This document shows, piece after piece, positions 7,379-16,587 of a stretch of DNA of 64,000 nucleotides (position 1 is its first letter; every line of letters begins with the position of its first letter). Under the pieces are notes generated by a model. It was not told the DNA's origin. It saw nothing but the letters and a program-made list of their open reading frames with translations, and made no database searches. Source of the DNA: Stappia sp. (GTDB lineage: Bacteria; Pseudomonadota; Alphaproteobacteria; Rhizobiales; Stappiaceae); NCBI RefSeq assembly GCF_040110915.1, contig NZ_CP157793.1, forward strand, positions 3,236,939-3,300,938. The letters are read 5' to 3'. A program made the translations under genes and the position numbers.

Positions 7379-9103
7379 GTGACGCAACGCGAGGAAAAAA
7401 CCAAGCCGGCACAGGGCCCCGACAAGAGCGACGCCCCGACGGCAAGCCTCGTTCTGCTCGTCTCGTTCCTGGTGCGCGACGGCAACCTGTTGCGTTCGCC
7501 GGTGCTGGTCTACGCCATCCTGGCAAGCCTGACGCGCACCTCGATGATCTATGCGATCAACGCGATCGCGGGCGGCGCGGCCCTTGCCACCGGCAACATC
7601 GCTTTGCTGGCCGGCTCCATCCTGCTGACGCTGACGTTTTCGCATCTCGCCCGGGTCGGCAGCTTCCGTCTGGTCGAGACGACCAAGCGACGGCTGCGCG
7701 TGCGCCTCGCCCGTCGCCTGCTCGACGCGCGCGCCGACTATCTCGCACGCCGCGACCAGGGCAAGGTCTATTCCATCGTCACCCAGGGCGTGAACCACAT
7801 CGCCAACGCCTCGACCAACTTCATCGAGTCGCTGGAAGCCGCGCTGCTGATCGCCTTCTGCATCCCGTACTTGTTCTATCTGTCGTGGCCGAGCGGGCTC
7901 GCCACGCTTGCCGCCGTCGTCATCGGCGGGCTCGGCTATGTGCTCGCGCAACGTCCGGCGCAGGCGACCGCGGAGGAAGCCGCGCGCATCGAATGGAGCT
8001 TCTTCGACCGCGTCAACGACGTGCTGCGCGGCTACAAGGAGTTGCGCCTGCGCCGCAGCCGAAGGGCGGATCTGGAAGCCGACATCGACGAGACGGTGGC
8101 CCGCGAACGGGCGCTCAAGGTGGTGTCGGAGCGCTACTTCAGCCTCGGCAATGTGATCGGCCAGGGCGCGATGATGGGCCTCCTGTGCGTCATCGTGGTG
8201 GGCCTGCCGCTTCTGGCCGGCACCGACACCGGCACGGTGCTGCAGATCCTCACCGTCGTGCTGCTCACCTACGGGCCGATCGAGACGGTGATGGGCAATC
8301 TCTCGTCCTTCGCCCGCGCGGCCGTGGCCAAACGCATGATCGACGATCTGGAGCGCGATCTCATCGCCGAGAGCGAACCGGACGCGGTTCCTGCGCCGAA
8401 AAGCGCAACGGGCCCGGCCTTCCGCCGGATCGAGCTGCGCGGCGTGACGGCGACGCTGACCAGCACCAGCGCGGGCGGCACCGACGAGAGCTTCACCGTG
8501 GGGCCCATCGACCTCACGCTGACGCCCGGCGAGGTGGTCTTCGTGTGCGGCGGCAACGGCGCCGGCAAGTCGACGCTGATTTCCGTGCTCACCGGCCTGC
8601 GCCGGCCGGATGCCGGCGAGATCCTGATCGACGGCGCGCCGGTCACGGCGGCCGATCTGCCGCGCTACCGGCATCTGTTCAGCACGGTCTTCAGCGACTT
8701 CCACCTCTTCTCGCGGCTTTATGGCCTCGACGCGGAGGAACGCGCGGCCCTGCCGGCGCATCTGGAGACGCTGGACCTGGCCCATCGCGTCCGGGTGGAG
8801 GACGACCGCTTCTCCACGCTGGAGCTGTCGAGCGGGCAGAAGCGGCGGCTGGCGCTTTCCGTCGCGCTGGCCGAGGGGCACCCCATCGTCGTGCTCGACG
8901 AATTCGCCGCCGACCAGGATCCGGTCCGGCGCGCGCTCTTCTACGACGTCCTGGTGCCGCAGATGGCGCGCGACGGGCATCTCGTCATCGCGGTCACCCA
9001 CGACGAACACCGCTTCGACCAGTGCGACCGGCTGATCCGCATGGAGGCGGGCCGCATCGTCTCGGACACGCGCAAGACCGGCGCGGCGCGCCAGACGGGC
9101 TGA
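7379..9103 (+). CDS. Cyclic-peptide-export-type ABC transporter, fused permease and ATPase
   Basis: A half-transporter of 574 residues resembling the PvdE/SyrD/YojI group, which exports peptides or siderophore precursors to the periplasm. The N-terminal half has about six helices (for example SLVLLVSFLVRDGN, NIALLAGSILLTLTFSHLA, VLQILTVVLLTYGPIETVMG). The ATPase half has Walker A GGNGAGKST near residue 391, the signature LSSGQKRRLALS, and the family's typical VVLDEFAADQDP Walker B. I chose the GTG at 7379, preceded by a GGCGGAG site. The frame is open to 7181, but that extension is arginine-rich and has no family match. No peptide synthetase lies nearby; the next gene is a divergent MurA homologue. 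Confidence 0.85.
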   Translation: MTQREEKTKPAQGPDKSDAPTASLVLLVSFLVRDGNLLRSPVLVYAILASLTRTSMIYAINAIAGGAALATGNIALLAGSILLTLTFSHLARVGSFRLVETTKRRLRVRLARRLLDARADYLARRDQGKVYSIVTQGVNHIANASTNFIESLEAALLIAFCIPYLFYLSWPSGLATLAAVVIGGLGYVLAQRPAQATAEEAARIEWSFFDRVNDVLRGYKELRLRRSRRADLEADIDETVARERALKVVSERYFSLGNVIGQGAMMGLLCVIVVGLPLLAGTDTGTVLQILTVVLLTYGPIETVMGNLSSFARAAVAKRMIDDLERDLIAESEPDAVPAPKSATGPAFRRIELRGVTATLTSTSAGGTDESFTVGPIDLTLTPGEVVFVCGGNGAGKSTLISVLTGLRRPDAGEILIDGAPVTAADLPRYRHLFSTVFSDFHLFSRLYGLDAEERAALPAHLETLDLAHRVRVEDDRFSTLELSSGQKRRLALSVALAEGHPIVVLDEFAADQDPVRRALFYDVLVPQMARDGHLVIAVTHDEHRFDQCDRLIRMEAGRIVSDTRKTGAARQTG

Positions 9104-9325
9104 GGCCCGCCGCACGACCGACGGCACGCGGCCCGGTCATGCGGGAAGGTTTGCCGTCGCGCGCTTTCTCCAGTAGGAAACGACCTTCGGAAGGATATCG
9201 AGAATCGTCGGGTCGCGCGGGACGCGCGCCCGGCCGTCACCCCGCCGGAGCCGTTGCGGCTTCGGCCCGGGCCGGTCGGCCTTGAAGGGCCGCGCCGGCG
9301 CCGTCATCTGGAGAGCGCGTATCGC

Positions 9326-10612
9326 ATGGCCGACCTTCTCGTACACGGCGGCATCCCGATCTCGGGCACGGTGGTCCCGTCGGGCAACAAGAATGCCGTG
9401 TTGCCGATGTTGTGCGCAACGCTGCTGACCGACGAGCCGGTCACCATCGAGAATGTGCCGCAGATCAGCGACGTGGCGAAGATCCTCGCCTATTTCGAGG
9501 AAATGGGGGCAAGCGTCGCGCGCGCCGACGACGGGGCGACGCTGACGATCCGCCACGACTTCACCGCCTTTCGCGCCGCGCGCGCGGAGCTTCCGCTGGG
9601 CATTCGCTCCGCGGTGCTGCTGCTCGCGCCCGTCATGGTGCGCACCGGGCAGTTGATCTTCGACACGGACGCCAAGGGCTGCGCGCTCGGCCTGCGCGAG
9701 ATCGATCCGCATCTGGAGATCCTGGAGCAGTTCGGCAGCCGCATCGTCTCCACACAGCCCTATGACATCCGCTGCTCCAGCCGGCCGGCGGCGCAGGAGA
9801 TCTGGGCCGACTACGCCTCCGTGACGGCGACCGAGACCTTCGCCATGATGGCGGCGACCGCCAGGGGCACCTCGGTGCTGATGAACGCGGCCTCCGAGCC
9901 GCATGTTCAGGCGGTGTGCGCCATGCTCACGGCGATGGGCGCGAAGATCGAGGGGCTCGGCACCTCGCGGCTGACGATTACCGGCGTCGACGAACTGGGC
10001 GGAGCGCGGGTGCGTGTGCCCGACGATCACCACGAGGTGGCGACCTTCCTGGCGATCGGCGGCGTCACCGGCGGCCGGGTGAGCGTCAAGACCGACATCA
10101 CCCCGCATATGACGCTGATCCTGCGCCAGCTCGCGAAACTCGGGCTGGAATTCGAGGTCACGGACGAGGCCATCACCGTGACCGGCTGGACCCGCGAGAT
10201 CCAGCGTCCCTACACCCGCGAGATGCTACCCAAGATCGAGGCCGCGCCCTGGCCCTATTTCCCGGCCGACCTGCTGCCGCAGGCCATCGGCGTGGCGGTC
10301 GGCTGCAACAGCGAGATCATGTTCTGGAACAAGATCTATGAGGGCGCGCTCGCCTGGAGCTCCGAACTGGCCAAGTTCGGCGCAAGGGTACATCTGTCCG
10401 ATCCGCACCGGCTGATCGTCTTCGGCGGCAATGCCCTGCGCCCGGCCGTGGTCGAAGCGCCCTATATCATCCGCGTCGTGCTGGGGCTGTTCCTCGCCGC
10501 GATCCAGGTGGAGGGCGAGTCGCTGATCAAGAAGGCCGATCCGATCCGCCGCGCCCACCCGCGCTTCGTGGAGAAGCTGACGGAGCTTGGCGCAAGGGTC
10601 GAGTGGACCTGA
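9326..10612 (+). CDS. Divergent MurA-like enolpyruvyl transferase
   Basis: A 428-residue EPSP-synthase-fold protein homologous to MurA, which transfers enolpyruvate from PEP to UDP-GlcNAc. Key MurA positions survive: K22/N23 in SGNKNAVLPM, the catalytic Cys at about 119 in DAKGCALGLREIDPHLEIL, the FPADLLPQ segment matching the catalytic-Asp region, and an Arg in APYIIRVVLGLFLAA where MurA has DLRAS. The surrounding motifs differ clearly from housekeeping MurA (no GARPVDLHI, no DLRAS), so this is probably a paralogue with another acceptor. Such paralogues are known in nucleoside-antibiotic pathways (NikO/PolA act on UMP). It lies about 220 nt after the ABC exporter, same strand. Confidence 0.8.
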   Translation: MADLLVHGGIPISGTVVPSGNKNAVLPMLCATLLTDEPVTIENVPQISDVAKILAYFEEMGASVARADDGATLTIRHDFTAFRAARAELPLGIRSAVLLLAPVMVRTGQLIFDTDAKGCALGLREIDPHLEILEQFGSRIVSTQPYDIRCSSRPAAQEIWADYASVTATETFAMMAATARGTSVLMNAASEPHVQAVCAMLTAMGAKIEGLGTSRLTITGVDELGGARVRVPDDHHEVATFLAIGGVTGGRVSVKTDITPHMTLILRQLAKLGLEFEVTDEAITVTGWTREIQRPYTREMLPKIEAAPWPYFPADLLPQAIGVAVGCNSEIMFWNKIYEGALAWSSELAKFGARVHLSDPHRLIVFGGNALRPAVVEAPYIIRVVLGLFLAAIQVEGESLIKKADPIRRAHPRFVEKLTELGARVEWT

Positions 10613-10635
10613 GCCGGACACCGGAGCGAACATCC

Positions 10636-10668
10636 AAAAAAAGACGGCGCCGCCCGCGCGACGCCGTC
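10636..10668 (-). terminator. Intrinsic terminator of the TRAP/amidase operon
   Basis: Read on the reverse strand, GACGGCG (10668-10662) and CGCCGTC (10649-10643) form a stem around a 12-nt GC-rich loop, followed by seven T residues (10642-10636). It lies about 27 nt after the amidase stop and between convergent genes. The hairpin can also fold in the forward transcript from the MurA-like gene, but with a poorer tail. Confidence 0.8.
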
Positions 10669-10694
10669 CCTTGTTCCCTGCGTCGGCCGTGGCC

Positions 10695-11975
10695 TCAGCC
10701 GTTGAGATCCCGGTCGAGCCGGGCGCCGACGGCGAGCACGCGGGCATCCGCCCCCTTCGCCCCGCCGACCATCAGCGCGCCCGGACGTCCCTCGCCGGTC
10801 GTCCTCGTCGGCAGCGTCAGCGCGCAGGCATCGGCGAAGTTGAGCATCGAGGTGTTGCGCAGCATCGCGGCATTGACCCGGTCGAAGTCGGCCTCGGCCT
10901 CGGCGATCTTCGGCGGGTGCATCTGCAGCGTCGGCGCGATCAGCGCGTCGAAGCGCGACAGCGCGGTGGCGAGACGGGCGATCACATCGGCCCGCACGCT
11001 GCGCGCCGTCGTGATTTCTTCGGGGGTCGCACCTTCGCTGATGCGGATGCGCGCCAGCACGCGGGGGTCGCCGATCTCTTCCAGCGTTTCCAGATCCCGG
11101 CCGTAGACCTCATGCGCTTCCGCCGACACCAGCAGCCGGTTGGCGGGCAGCGCATCGTGGAGAAAGCCGAGATCGAGGGGAATGAGCTCGTGGCCGCAGG
11201 CGGCGAGCCGTTCCTTGGCCGCCTCGAAATGCGCCTCCGCCCAGGGGTCGAGATCGCCGGTGAAGGCGCCGGTCGGCACCGCCAGACGCAAGCTCCCGTC
11301 CGCCGGCGTCCCGTCGAGACCGGTCCGCCCGCTCATCACCCGCAGCGCGGCCAGCATGGTGGCGAAATCGCGCGCCAGCGGGCCGCAGCTGTCAAAGGAT
11401 CTGGCCAGCGGATGCACGCCCTGCATCGACACCAGATCCTGGCTCGGCTTGTGACCGTAGAGCCCGTTGATCGCGGCGGGAATGCGCACGGAGCCGCCCG
11501 TGTCGGTGCCGAGCGCCACGTCGGCGAGCCCGAGCGCCACGGTGAGCGCGCCGCCCGACGTCGATCCGCCGGGAATGCCCTCGGCGTCGAAGGCATTGCC
11601 GGGCGTGCCGTAATGCGGGTTGAGCCCGACGCCGGAATAGGCCAGCTCGCTCATCGTGGTGCGACCGAAGGGCACGCCGCCGGCAACCTTCACGGCCCCG
11701 ACGACCGGGCAATCCTGTTTGGCCGGTGCCCGCTCCATGAGCAGCCGCGAGGCGGCCGTGGTGCGCTGGCCGGCTTCATCGTAGAGATCCTTGACCGAGA
11801 CGAGCAATCCGGCGAGCGGAAGCGGTTCGGGGGCCGCGGCGACGCGGGCCTCGGCCTCCAGCGCGGCGGACAGGATGCGCGGCGCGCTGAACTCCGTGAA
11901 CAGCTGTCCCTCGCCCTCTCCCAGCGCCTCGACCCGTGCAATGGCGGACTTTGCCTTCTCGACGATCTCTCCCAT
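10695..11975 (-). CDS. Amidase (amidase-signature family)
   Basis: A 426-residue amide hydrolase. The Ser-cisSer-Lys triad is visible: Lys62 in VSVKDLYD, the cis-Ser in IPGGSTSGGA (about 138-140) and the nucleophile Ser162 in LGTDTGGSVRIPAA. I chose the ATG at 11975 because GAGGAG lies a few bases upstream; the frame is open further 5' but without family sequence. No signal peptide is seen, so it is cytoplasmic. It is the last gene of the operon hydro-lyase, DctP, DctQ, DctM, DUF2848, amidase, and ends at an intrinsic terminator. The transported acid may carry, or be converted to, an amide; the exact substrate is not readable. Confidence 0.9.
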   Translation of the reverse strand: MGEIVEKAKSAIARVEALGEGEGQLFTEFSAPRILSAALEAEARVAAAPEPLPLAGLLVSVKDLYDEAGQRTTAASRLLMERAPAKQDCPVVGAVKVAGGVPFGRTTMSELAYSGVGLNPHYGTPGNAFDAEGIPGGSTSGGALTVALGLADVALGTDTGGSVRIPAAINGLYGHKPSQDLVSMQGVHPLARSFDSCGPLARDFATMLAALRVMSGRTGLDGTPADGSLRLAVPTGAFTGDLDPWAEAHFEAAKERLAACGHELIPLDLGFLHDALPANRLLVSAEAHEVYGRDLETLEEIGDPRVLARIRISEGATPEEITTARSVRADVIARLATALSRFDALIAPTLQMHPPKIAEAEADFDRVNAAMLRNTSMLNFADACALTLPTRTTGEGRPGALMVGGAKGADARVLAVGARLDRDLNG

Positions 11976-12069
11976 GAAGCTCCTCGGTGTTGGTGAAAGG
12001 GGTGTGCGACCCCGCCATGCCCCCCGCCGGGGCCGTGGCCAGGACACTGGCCAGATCTTTGGCCGAGAT

Positions 12070-12747
12070 TCAGGCCACGATCGGAAGCGTCTCGATCTGG
12101 TACCCGTGCGAGAGCGTGCGATCAAGGACCGGGTCCCGCATCTCCATCCGGAAGGCGGCGGCGGGACGCACCCCGCCGATCGCGCCGAGCGTGCCGCACA
12201 GCATCGCCGCCGTCGTCCCGCCCGCCCGCGCGGCTTCGAGACCGGACGCCTCGATCAGCTCGTCCAGCGGCCGGATCGACGCGAGCGTTCCCTCCTGATA
12301 GAGCGTCCACTCGGCCTCCGGCGTCTCGCGGATCCAGGAGCGCAGCTCCAGCGCCTCCAGATGATCCTCGACCTCGGCGAAGGGCCACAGGGTTTTCGCC
12401 GCCGGCTTGGCGCAGGCCTGTTTCGACAGGGCGACGGAGTGGGTCTCCAGATCGCGGTCGGTGTGGTCGGAGGCAAGCCCGAGGTAAAGCCGCCCGCCGG
12501 TCGTCACCAAGAGCGGCTCGACCTCGCCCGAGGTTCCTTCGCCCACCACCTGGATGGCATCGGCGAAGGTCAGCAGATCGGTCGCGACCCGGTAGTAGAG
12601 CGGCACGGCGGAGGGCGGCGTCACGCCGAGCGCGGCCAGTTCCTCGATGTGATGGCGGATGGTGTCTTCGTTGCGGCCCGTCCAGCCGGCCACGGTGAGC
12701 GCGTCGAGCCGCGCGGGAAGCGGCACGTCATTCGCGGTAAACTGCAT
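12070..12747 (-). CDS. DUF2848 family protein
   Basis: A 225-residue soluble protein matching the DUF2848 pattern as I remember it. Supporting segments are VPLYYRVATDLLT, GGRLYLGLASDHTDRDLE, SKQACAKPAAKTLWPFAEV and GGTTAAMLCGTLGAIGGVRPA. The overall look, with a conserved acidic TDRD segment, is reminiscent of fumarylacetoacetate-hydrolase-like enzymes, but no catalytic role is established. A GAGGAC site precedes the ATG at 12747. It starts 8 nt after the DctM permease stop and is followed by the amidase after about 94 nt. Family members commonly accompany TRAP transporters and amidases, which points to catabolism of the imported compound. Confidence 0.8.
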   Translation of the reverse strand: MQFTANDVPLPARLDALTVAGWTGRNEDTIRHHIEELAALGVTPPSAVPLYYRVATDLLTFADAIQVVGEGTSGEVEPLLVTTGGRLYLGLASDHTDRDLETHSVALSKQACAKPAAKTLWPFAEVEDHLEALELRSWIRETPEAEWTLYQEGTLASIRPLDELIEASGLEAARAGGTTAAMLCGTLGAIGGVRPAAAFRMEMRDPVLDRTLSHGYQIETLPIVA

Positions 12748-12755
12748 GGGTGTCC

Positions 12756-14036
12756 TCAAAGGCTGTCGGGAAGGAAGAGCGCGACGTCCGGCACGAGCAC
12801 CAGAAGCGCGACCATGGCCAGCATGACGAGCACATAGGGGATGGTGCCGAGCATCACCTCGGTCATGCGCCCCGATTTGCGCGCGCCCTGCACCACATAG
12901 AGATTGAGCCCGACCGGCGGCGTGATCAGCGCCATCTCGACCAGCACGATCATCAGGATGCCGAACCAGACCTTGTCGTAGCCGAGCCCCGCCATCACCG
13001 GAACGATGATCGGGATCGTCGCCACCATCAGCGACAGCGTCTCGATGAAGAAGCCGAGCACGATGTAGAGCGCGATGACCACGAGCAGCGTGCCGAGCGG
13101 CGACATGTTGAGACCGCCGAGCAGGTCCTGCAACTCCCGCCCCAGCCCCGCCGAGGCAAGCGTGAAGTTCAGGAAATAGGCGCCGGCGATGACCAGCATG
13201 ATCATCGCGGTGATGCGGATGGTGCCGAGCAGGCTCTCGCGCATCATCCGCCCGGAAATGCCGCCATGGGCGGCGGCGATGGCGAGTGCGATCGCGACGC
13301 CGACGGCCGCCGATTCCGTCGGCGTCGCCCAGCCGGCGTAGATCGAGCCGATCACGGTGGTGAACAGGATCATGATCGGCACGAGCTGCGTCAAGCTGGC
13401 GAGCCGCTCGCCCCAGGTGAAACTGCGGCTCACCCCGCCGAGCCCGGGACGGATCTTGCACAGGATCGCCGTCACCACGACGAAGGCGAGCGCCATCAGC
13501 AGACCCGGCAAGAGACCGGCGAGGAACAGGCGCGGGATCGAGGTCTCGGTGAGAAAGCCGTAGACGATCAGATTGATCGACGGCGGAATGAGGATGCCGA
13601 GCGTGCCGCCCGCGGCGATCGCGCCGGAGAAGAGCCTGGGATCGTAGCCGAGCCGTTCGGCCTGGGGCATGGCGACGGTGGCGACCGTCGCGGCGGTGGC
13701 GACCGAGGATCCCGAGGTGGCCGAGAACATGGTCGCCGTGCCGATGTTGGCGTGGATCAGCCCGCCCGGCAGCCAGGAAAACCACTTGTCGAGCGAGGCA
13801 TAGGTCTTTTCCGCCACGCCCCCGCGCACCAGCACCTCGCCGAGCAGCACGAAGAAGGGAATGGCGATCAGCGTCGAGGAGTTCGAGGCGGACCAGACCA
13901 CCTGGCCGAGCCCGCGCAGCAGCGGAAACGGCGTGAAGAACTGGTCGATCCCGAAGCCCAGCAGAAAGAGCACGATGCCGACGGGGATCGACAGCGCGAG
14001 CAGGCCCATCAGCGCGGCGGCGACACTCCAGATCAT
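12756..14036 (-). CDS. dctM: TRAP transporter large permease (DctM-type)
   Basis: Inner-membrane subunit of 426 residues with about 12 hydrophobic segments, carrying out ion-coupled import of an acid delivered by the DctP protein. Characteristic stretches include IPFFVLLGEVLVRGGVA, GTATMFSATSGSSVATAATV and AAGGTLGILIPPSINLIVYG. It begins MIWSVAAALMGLLALSIPVGI, and its ATG overlaps the stop of the small permease by four bases (ATGA). It is shorter than permeases fused to DctQ, in agreement with the separate small subunit upstream. Confidence 0.95.
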   Translation of the reverse strand: MIWSVAAALMGLLALSIPVGIVLFLLGFGIDQFFTPFPLLRGLGQVVWSASNSSTLIAIPFFVLLGEVLVRGGVAEKTYASLDKWFSWLPGGLIHANIGTATMFSATSGSSVATAATVATVAMPQAERLGYDPRLFSGAIAAGGTLGILIPPSINLIVYGFLTETSIPRLFLAGLLPGLLMALAFVVVTAILCKIRPGLGGVSRSFTWGERLASLTQLVPIMILFTTVIGSIYAGWATPTESAAVGVAIALAIAAAHGGISGRMMRESLLGTIRITAMIMLVIAGAYFLNFTLASAGLGRELQDLLGGLNMSPLGTLLVVIALYIVLGFFIETLSLMVATIPIIVPVMAGLGYDKVWFGILMIVLVEMALITPPVGLNLYVVQGARKSGRMTEVMLGTIPYVLVMLAMVALLVLVPDVALFLPDSL

Positions 14037-14590
14037 CGCGCGTCCTCCCGCTCACCGGTGTCGGTGCCCGCCCCGACGAGGTTTTCCGCCGTGCCGAGAT
14101 CGCGCCGGGCCACCAGAACGGCGGTCAGCACGACCAGCAGCGAGGCCGAGACGGCGAACCACAGCCAGCCGGAAAACCACACGAGCTGCGGGATCCACAG
14201 GGGCGTTTCAAGCGCGGTGTTGGCGCGCGAGCCGCGCGCCAAAGTCTTTTCCAGCACCGGCCAGGCCTGCACGGCGATGATCACGGCGGTGCCGGCGAGC
14301 ACGGTGATGGAAAAGAGATCCATCAGGGCCCGCCCGCCGGCGGCCAGCCGCTGGCGCACCAGATCGATGCGCACATGGGCAAGCTCGGTGAGCGCATAGG
14401 AGAGCCCCCAGCTCGCCACCCCGGCCATCACATAACCGGAGATCTCGTCCGACCCACCGAGGGAGCGGGCGAACTGGCGCAGGGTGATGTCGAGAATGAC
14501 GAAGCCGGCGGTGACGATCAGAACCACGCCGAGAACGAGCGCGAGCCCCGCATTGACACGCCGGAGCGCGTGAACGGTTGCATCGATCAT
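14033..14590 (-). CDS. dctQ: TRAP transporter small permease (DctQ-type)
   Basis: A 185-residue membrane protein with four predicted helices (ALVLGVVLIVTAGFVILDI, the VMAGVASWGLSYALTEL region, DLFSITVLAGTAVIIAVQAW and FSGWLWFAVSASLLVVLTAVL). The motif RQFARSLGGSDEISGYVMAG and the following HVRIDLV are hallmarks of DctQ. It lies 30 nt after the binding-protein gene and overlaps the large permease start. It completes a three-part TRAP system. Confidence 0.93.
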   Translation of the reverse strand: MIDATVHALRRVNAGLALVLGVVLIVTAGFVILDITLRQFARSLGGSDEISGYVMAGVASWGLSYALTELAHVRIDLVRQRLAAGGRALMDLFSITVLAGTAVIIAVQAWPVLEKTLARGSRANTALETPLWIPQLVWFSGWLWFAVSASLLVVLTAVLVARRDLGTAENLVGAGTDTGEREDAR

Positions 14591-14620
14591 GAGAGTGTCG
14601 CCTCCGCCGGATCGTTTCGG

Positions 14621-15670
14621 TTACTGCAGCGGGATCTCGACGCCGACGGCCTTGCCGACGCTCGCGTTCCACCGCATCGCCCAGTCCGGACCGGCGCGCT
14701 CGGCCCACTCGGGCAGCACGGTGTCGGTCAGGATCGCGCGGGCCTTGGCGACATCCGCGTCGTTGGGGGCGACGTGGGTCAGGGCCGCGGGCTCACCCAT
14801 CGGGCACTCGCCGTTTCCGGTGAGGCAGGCGATATCGGTCTCCAGCGAGCCGGCCGACACGTCCCAGGCCGCCGCCTCGAAGTTGGTCTCGATCTCGGTC
14901 TGGATGAGCGCCTGGGTCTCCTCGGAGAGGCTCTCCCAGCGATCCATGTTCATCGCGGTGACGACCGAGTCCCAGCCGCCGAGCGGCAGCGTCATCAGCG
15001 TGTCGGTGACTTCCCACCAGCCGGCGCTGTAGCCCGAGCCGGAGCCGGTGACGGCGCAGTCGATGACGCCGCGCTCCAGCGCGCCCGGCACTTCCGAAAA
15101 GCCGACGTTGACGCCTTCCGCGCCCAGCGCCTCGAGGAACTTGGTGGTCATGCGGCCCGATCCGCGGATCTTCTTGCCCGCGAGATCGTCGAGGCCGGTC
15201 ACCTCGCCCTTGCAGAAGACGACCTGCGGCGGATAGGGCGCGATCGCGAGCAGCTTGGCGTTGAAGCGGTCGGCGAAGATTTCCTCCACCATCGGCCGCG
15301 CGGCGGCGACCATGGCCTTCGCCTCGGCCGGGGTGGTGGCGACGAGCGGCACGTCGAGGCCTTCCAGTTCCGGCGCGTCGCCGACGGCATAGTCGGCGAC
15401 CGTCATGCCGACGTCGAAGACGCCGTCGCCGAGCATGCGGAACACGTCGCTGCCCTGGATGCCCATCTGGTTGTGGGTGGTCATCTGCACGGAGATCTCG
15501 CCGTTGGACGCCGCGGGCAGGGTCTCGGTCCAGAACGGCGCCTCGAACTGCTGGTGCAGCGGCAGGTTGCTCCAGCTGCCGACGACCGACAGCTCCTCGG
15601 CAAGCGCCGGGGAAAGCGCGATGAGCGACACCGCCGAAGCGGCGGCAAGGCGGGTGAAGATGCGCGTCAT
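14621..15670 (-). CDS. dctP: TRAP transporter solute-binding protein (DctP-type)
   Basis: Periplasmic binding protein of 349 residues. A signal peptide (MTRIFTRLAAASAVSLIALS) is cleaved after SPALA. Family hallmarks are the DLAGKKIRGSGRMTTKFLEALGA region containing the conserved ligand-contacting Arg, and GVIDCAVTGSGSGYSAGWWEV. Its ATG overlaps the stop of the hydro-lyase gene, so enzyme and uptake are translationally coupled. The ligand is probably a small carboxylic acid. The DUF1445, DUF2848 and amidase genes suggest an acidic amino-acid derivative or lactam, but this is inference from context. Confidence 0.93.
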   Translation of the reverse strand: MTRIFTRLAAASAVSLIALSPALAEELSVVGSWSNLPLHQQFEAPFWTETLPAASNGEISVQMTTHNQMGIQGSDVFRMLGDGVFDVGMTVADYAVGDAPELEGLDVPLVATTPAEAKAMVAAARPMVEEIFADRFNAKLLAIAPYPPQVVFCKGEVTGLDDLAGKKIRGSGRMTTKFLEALGAEGVNVGFSEVPGALERGVIDCAVTGSGSGYSAGWWEVTDTLMTLPLGGWDSVVTAMNMDRWESLSEETQALIQTEIETNFEAAAWDVSAGSLETDIACLTGNGECPMGEPAALTHVAPNDADVAKARAILTDTVLPEWAERAGPDWAMRWNASVGKAVGVEIPLQ

Positions 15671-16557
15671 GATGTGGCTCCTCTGGATATGGTTGACGTC
15701 GACGCGGGACCGACCCCGCCCAGCGTGTGCTCGGCGGCATCGGCGGAAAGATCGGTGACCAGCATGTGGCCGGGCTCATGGGTGACGGCGAGGTCGGGTC
15801 GGGCGGCGCGGATCGCCATCTGCGGAGTCACGCCGCAGGCCCAGAACACCGGAATGTCGCCCGGCGCCAGATCCGGCGCGTCGCCGAAATCGGGCTTCGA
15901 CAGATCGGCGATCCCGATGGCCGCCGGATCGCCGATGTGCACCGGCGCGCCATGCGCCAGACGGTAGCGGTCCGACAGCAGGATCGCGTGGATGGCGTTG
16001 GACGGCGAGAAGGCGCGCATGGAGACCACCACCGGCCCGCGAAACGGTCCCGACGGCGCGGTCTGCAGCGAGGTGACATACATCGCCACATTGCGCCCCG
16101 CCGCGACATGCGGCAGCGGAATGCCGGCGCGCACCACCGCGTCCTCGAAGGAGAACGAGCAGCCCAGCACGAAGGCGACGAGATCGTCGCGCCAGATCGC
16201 GGTCAGATCGTCGGTCCCGACATGCCGGCCGCCGTCACTGCCGCGAAACACGCGATAGCCGCCGAGATCCGTGCGGATGTCGAGATCCGCGCCAAGCGCC
16301 GGGATATGCGGGTCGCCCGGCTCCGAGACGCCGATCACCGGACAGGGCTTCGGGTTTCTCAGGCAGAACCGCAGGAAATCGTCGGCGAGATCGCCGGGGA
16401 GGATCGCCAGATTGCCCTGCAGACGTCCCGGGGCGCAGCCGGCCGTCGGACCGGCGTAGCGCCCGGCCCGGATCGCCCTGCGCAGATCGCGCGGGCCGAG
16501 ATCGCGCACCTGCTGGAAAGACAGGTCCTTCGACGAAGCTGCAACGGACACAGGCAC
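15667..16557 (-). CDS. DUF1445/YcsI-family putative hydro-lyase (D-glutamate cyclase-like)
   Basis: A 296-residue enzyme of the YcsI family, whose animal homologue is D-glutamate cyclase (D-glutamate to 5-oxo-D-proline). Conserved stretches are AGPTAGCAPGRLQGNLAILP, FCLRNPKPCPVIGV, AFVLGCSFSFEDAVVRAGIPLPH, RNVAMYVTSL and HEPGHMLVTDL. It starts with GTG at 16557 behind a strong GGGAGG site and is the first gene of the TRAP operon. Bacterial DUF1445 genes often sit with 5-oxoprolinase or TRAP genes, so a lactam or acidic amino acid is a reasonable guess for the pathway. A LysR gene lies 89 nt upstream. Confidence 0.88.
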   Translation of the reverse strand: MPVSVAASSKDLSFQQVRDLGPRDLRRAIRAGRYAGPTAGCAPGRLQGNLAILPGDLADDFLRFCLRNPKPCPVIGVSEPGDPHIPALGADLDIRTDLGGYRVFRGSDGGRHVGTDDLTAIWRDDLVAFVLGCSFSFEDAVVRAGIPLPHVAAGRNVAMYVTSLQTAPSGPFRGPVVVSMRAFSPSNAIHAILLSDRYRLAHGAPVHIGDPAAIGIADLSKPDFGDAPDLAPGDIPVFWACGVTPQMAIRAARPDLAVTHEPGHMLVTDLSADAAEHTLGGVGPASTSTISRGATS

Positions 16558-16587
16558 GCGCCTCCCACTGGTGAACCTTGTGCGGGA

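Noticed and set aside
9137..9325. Short reverse-strand reading ending ILDILPKVVSYWRKRATANL
   Set aside because: It looks protein-like only at its end and continues upstream as the antisense of the MurA-like gene; no start or homologue recognised.
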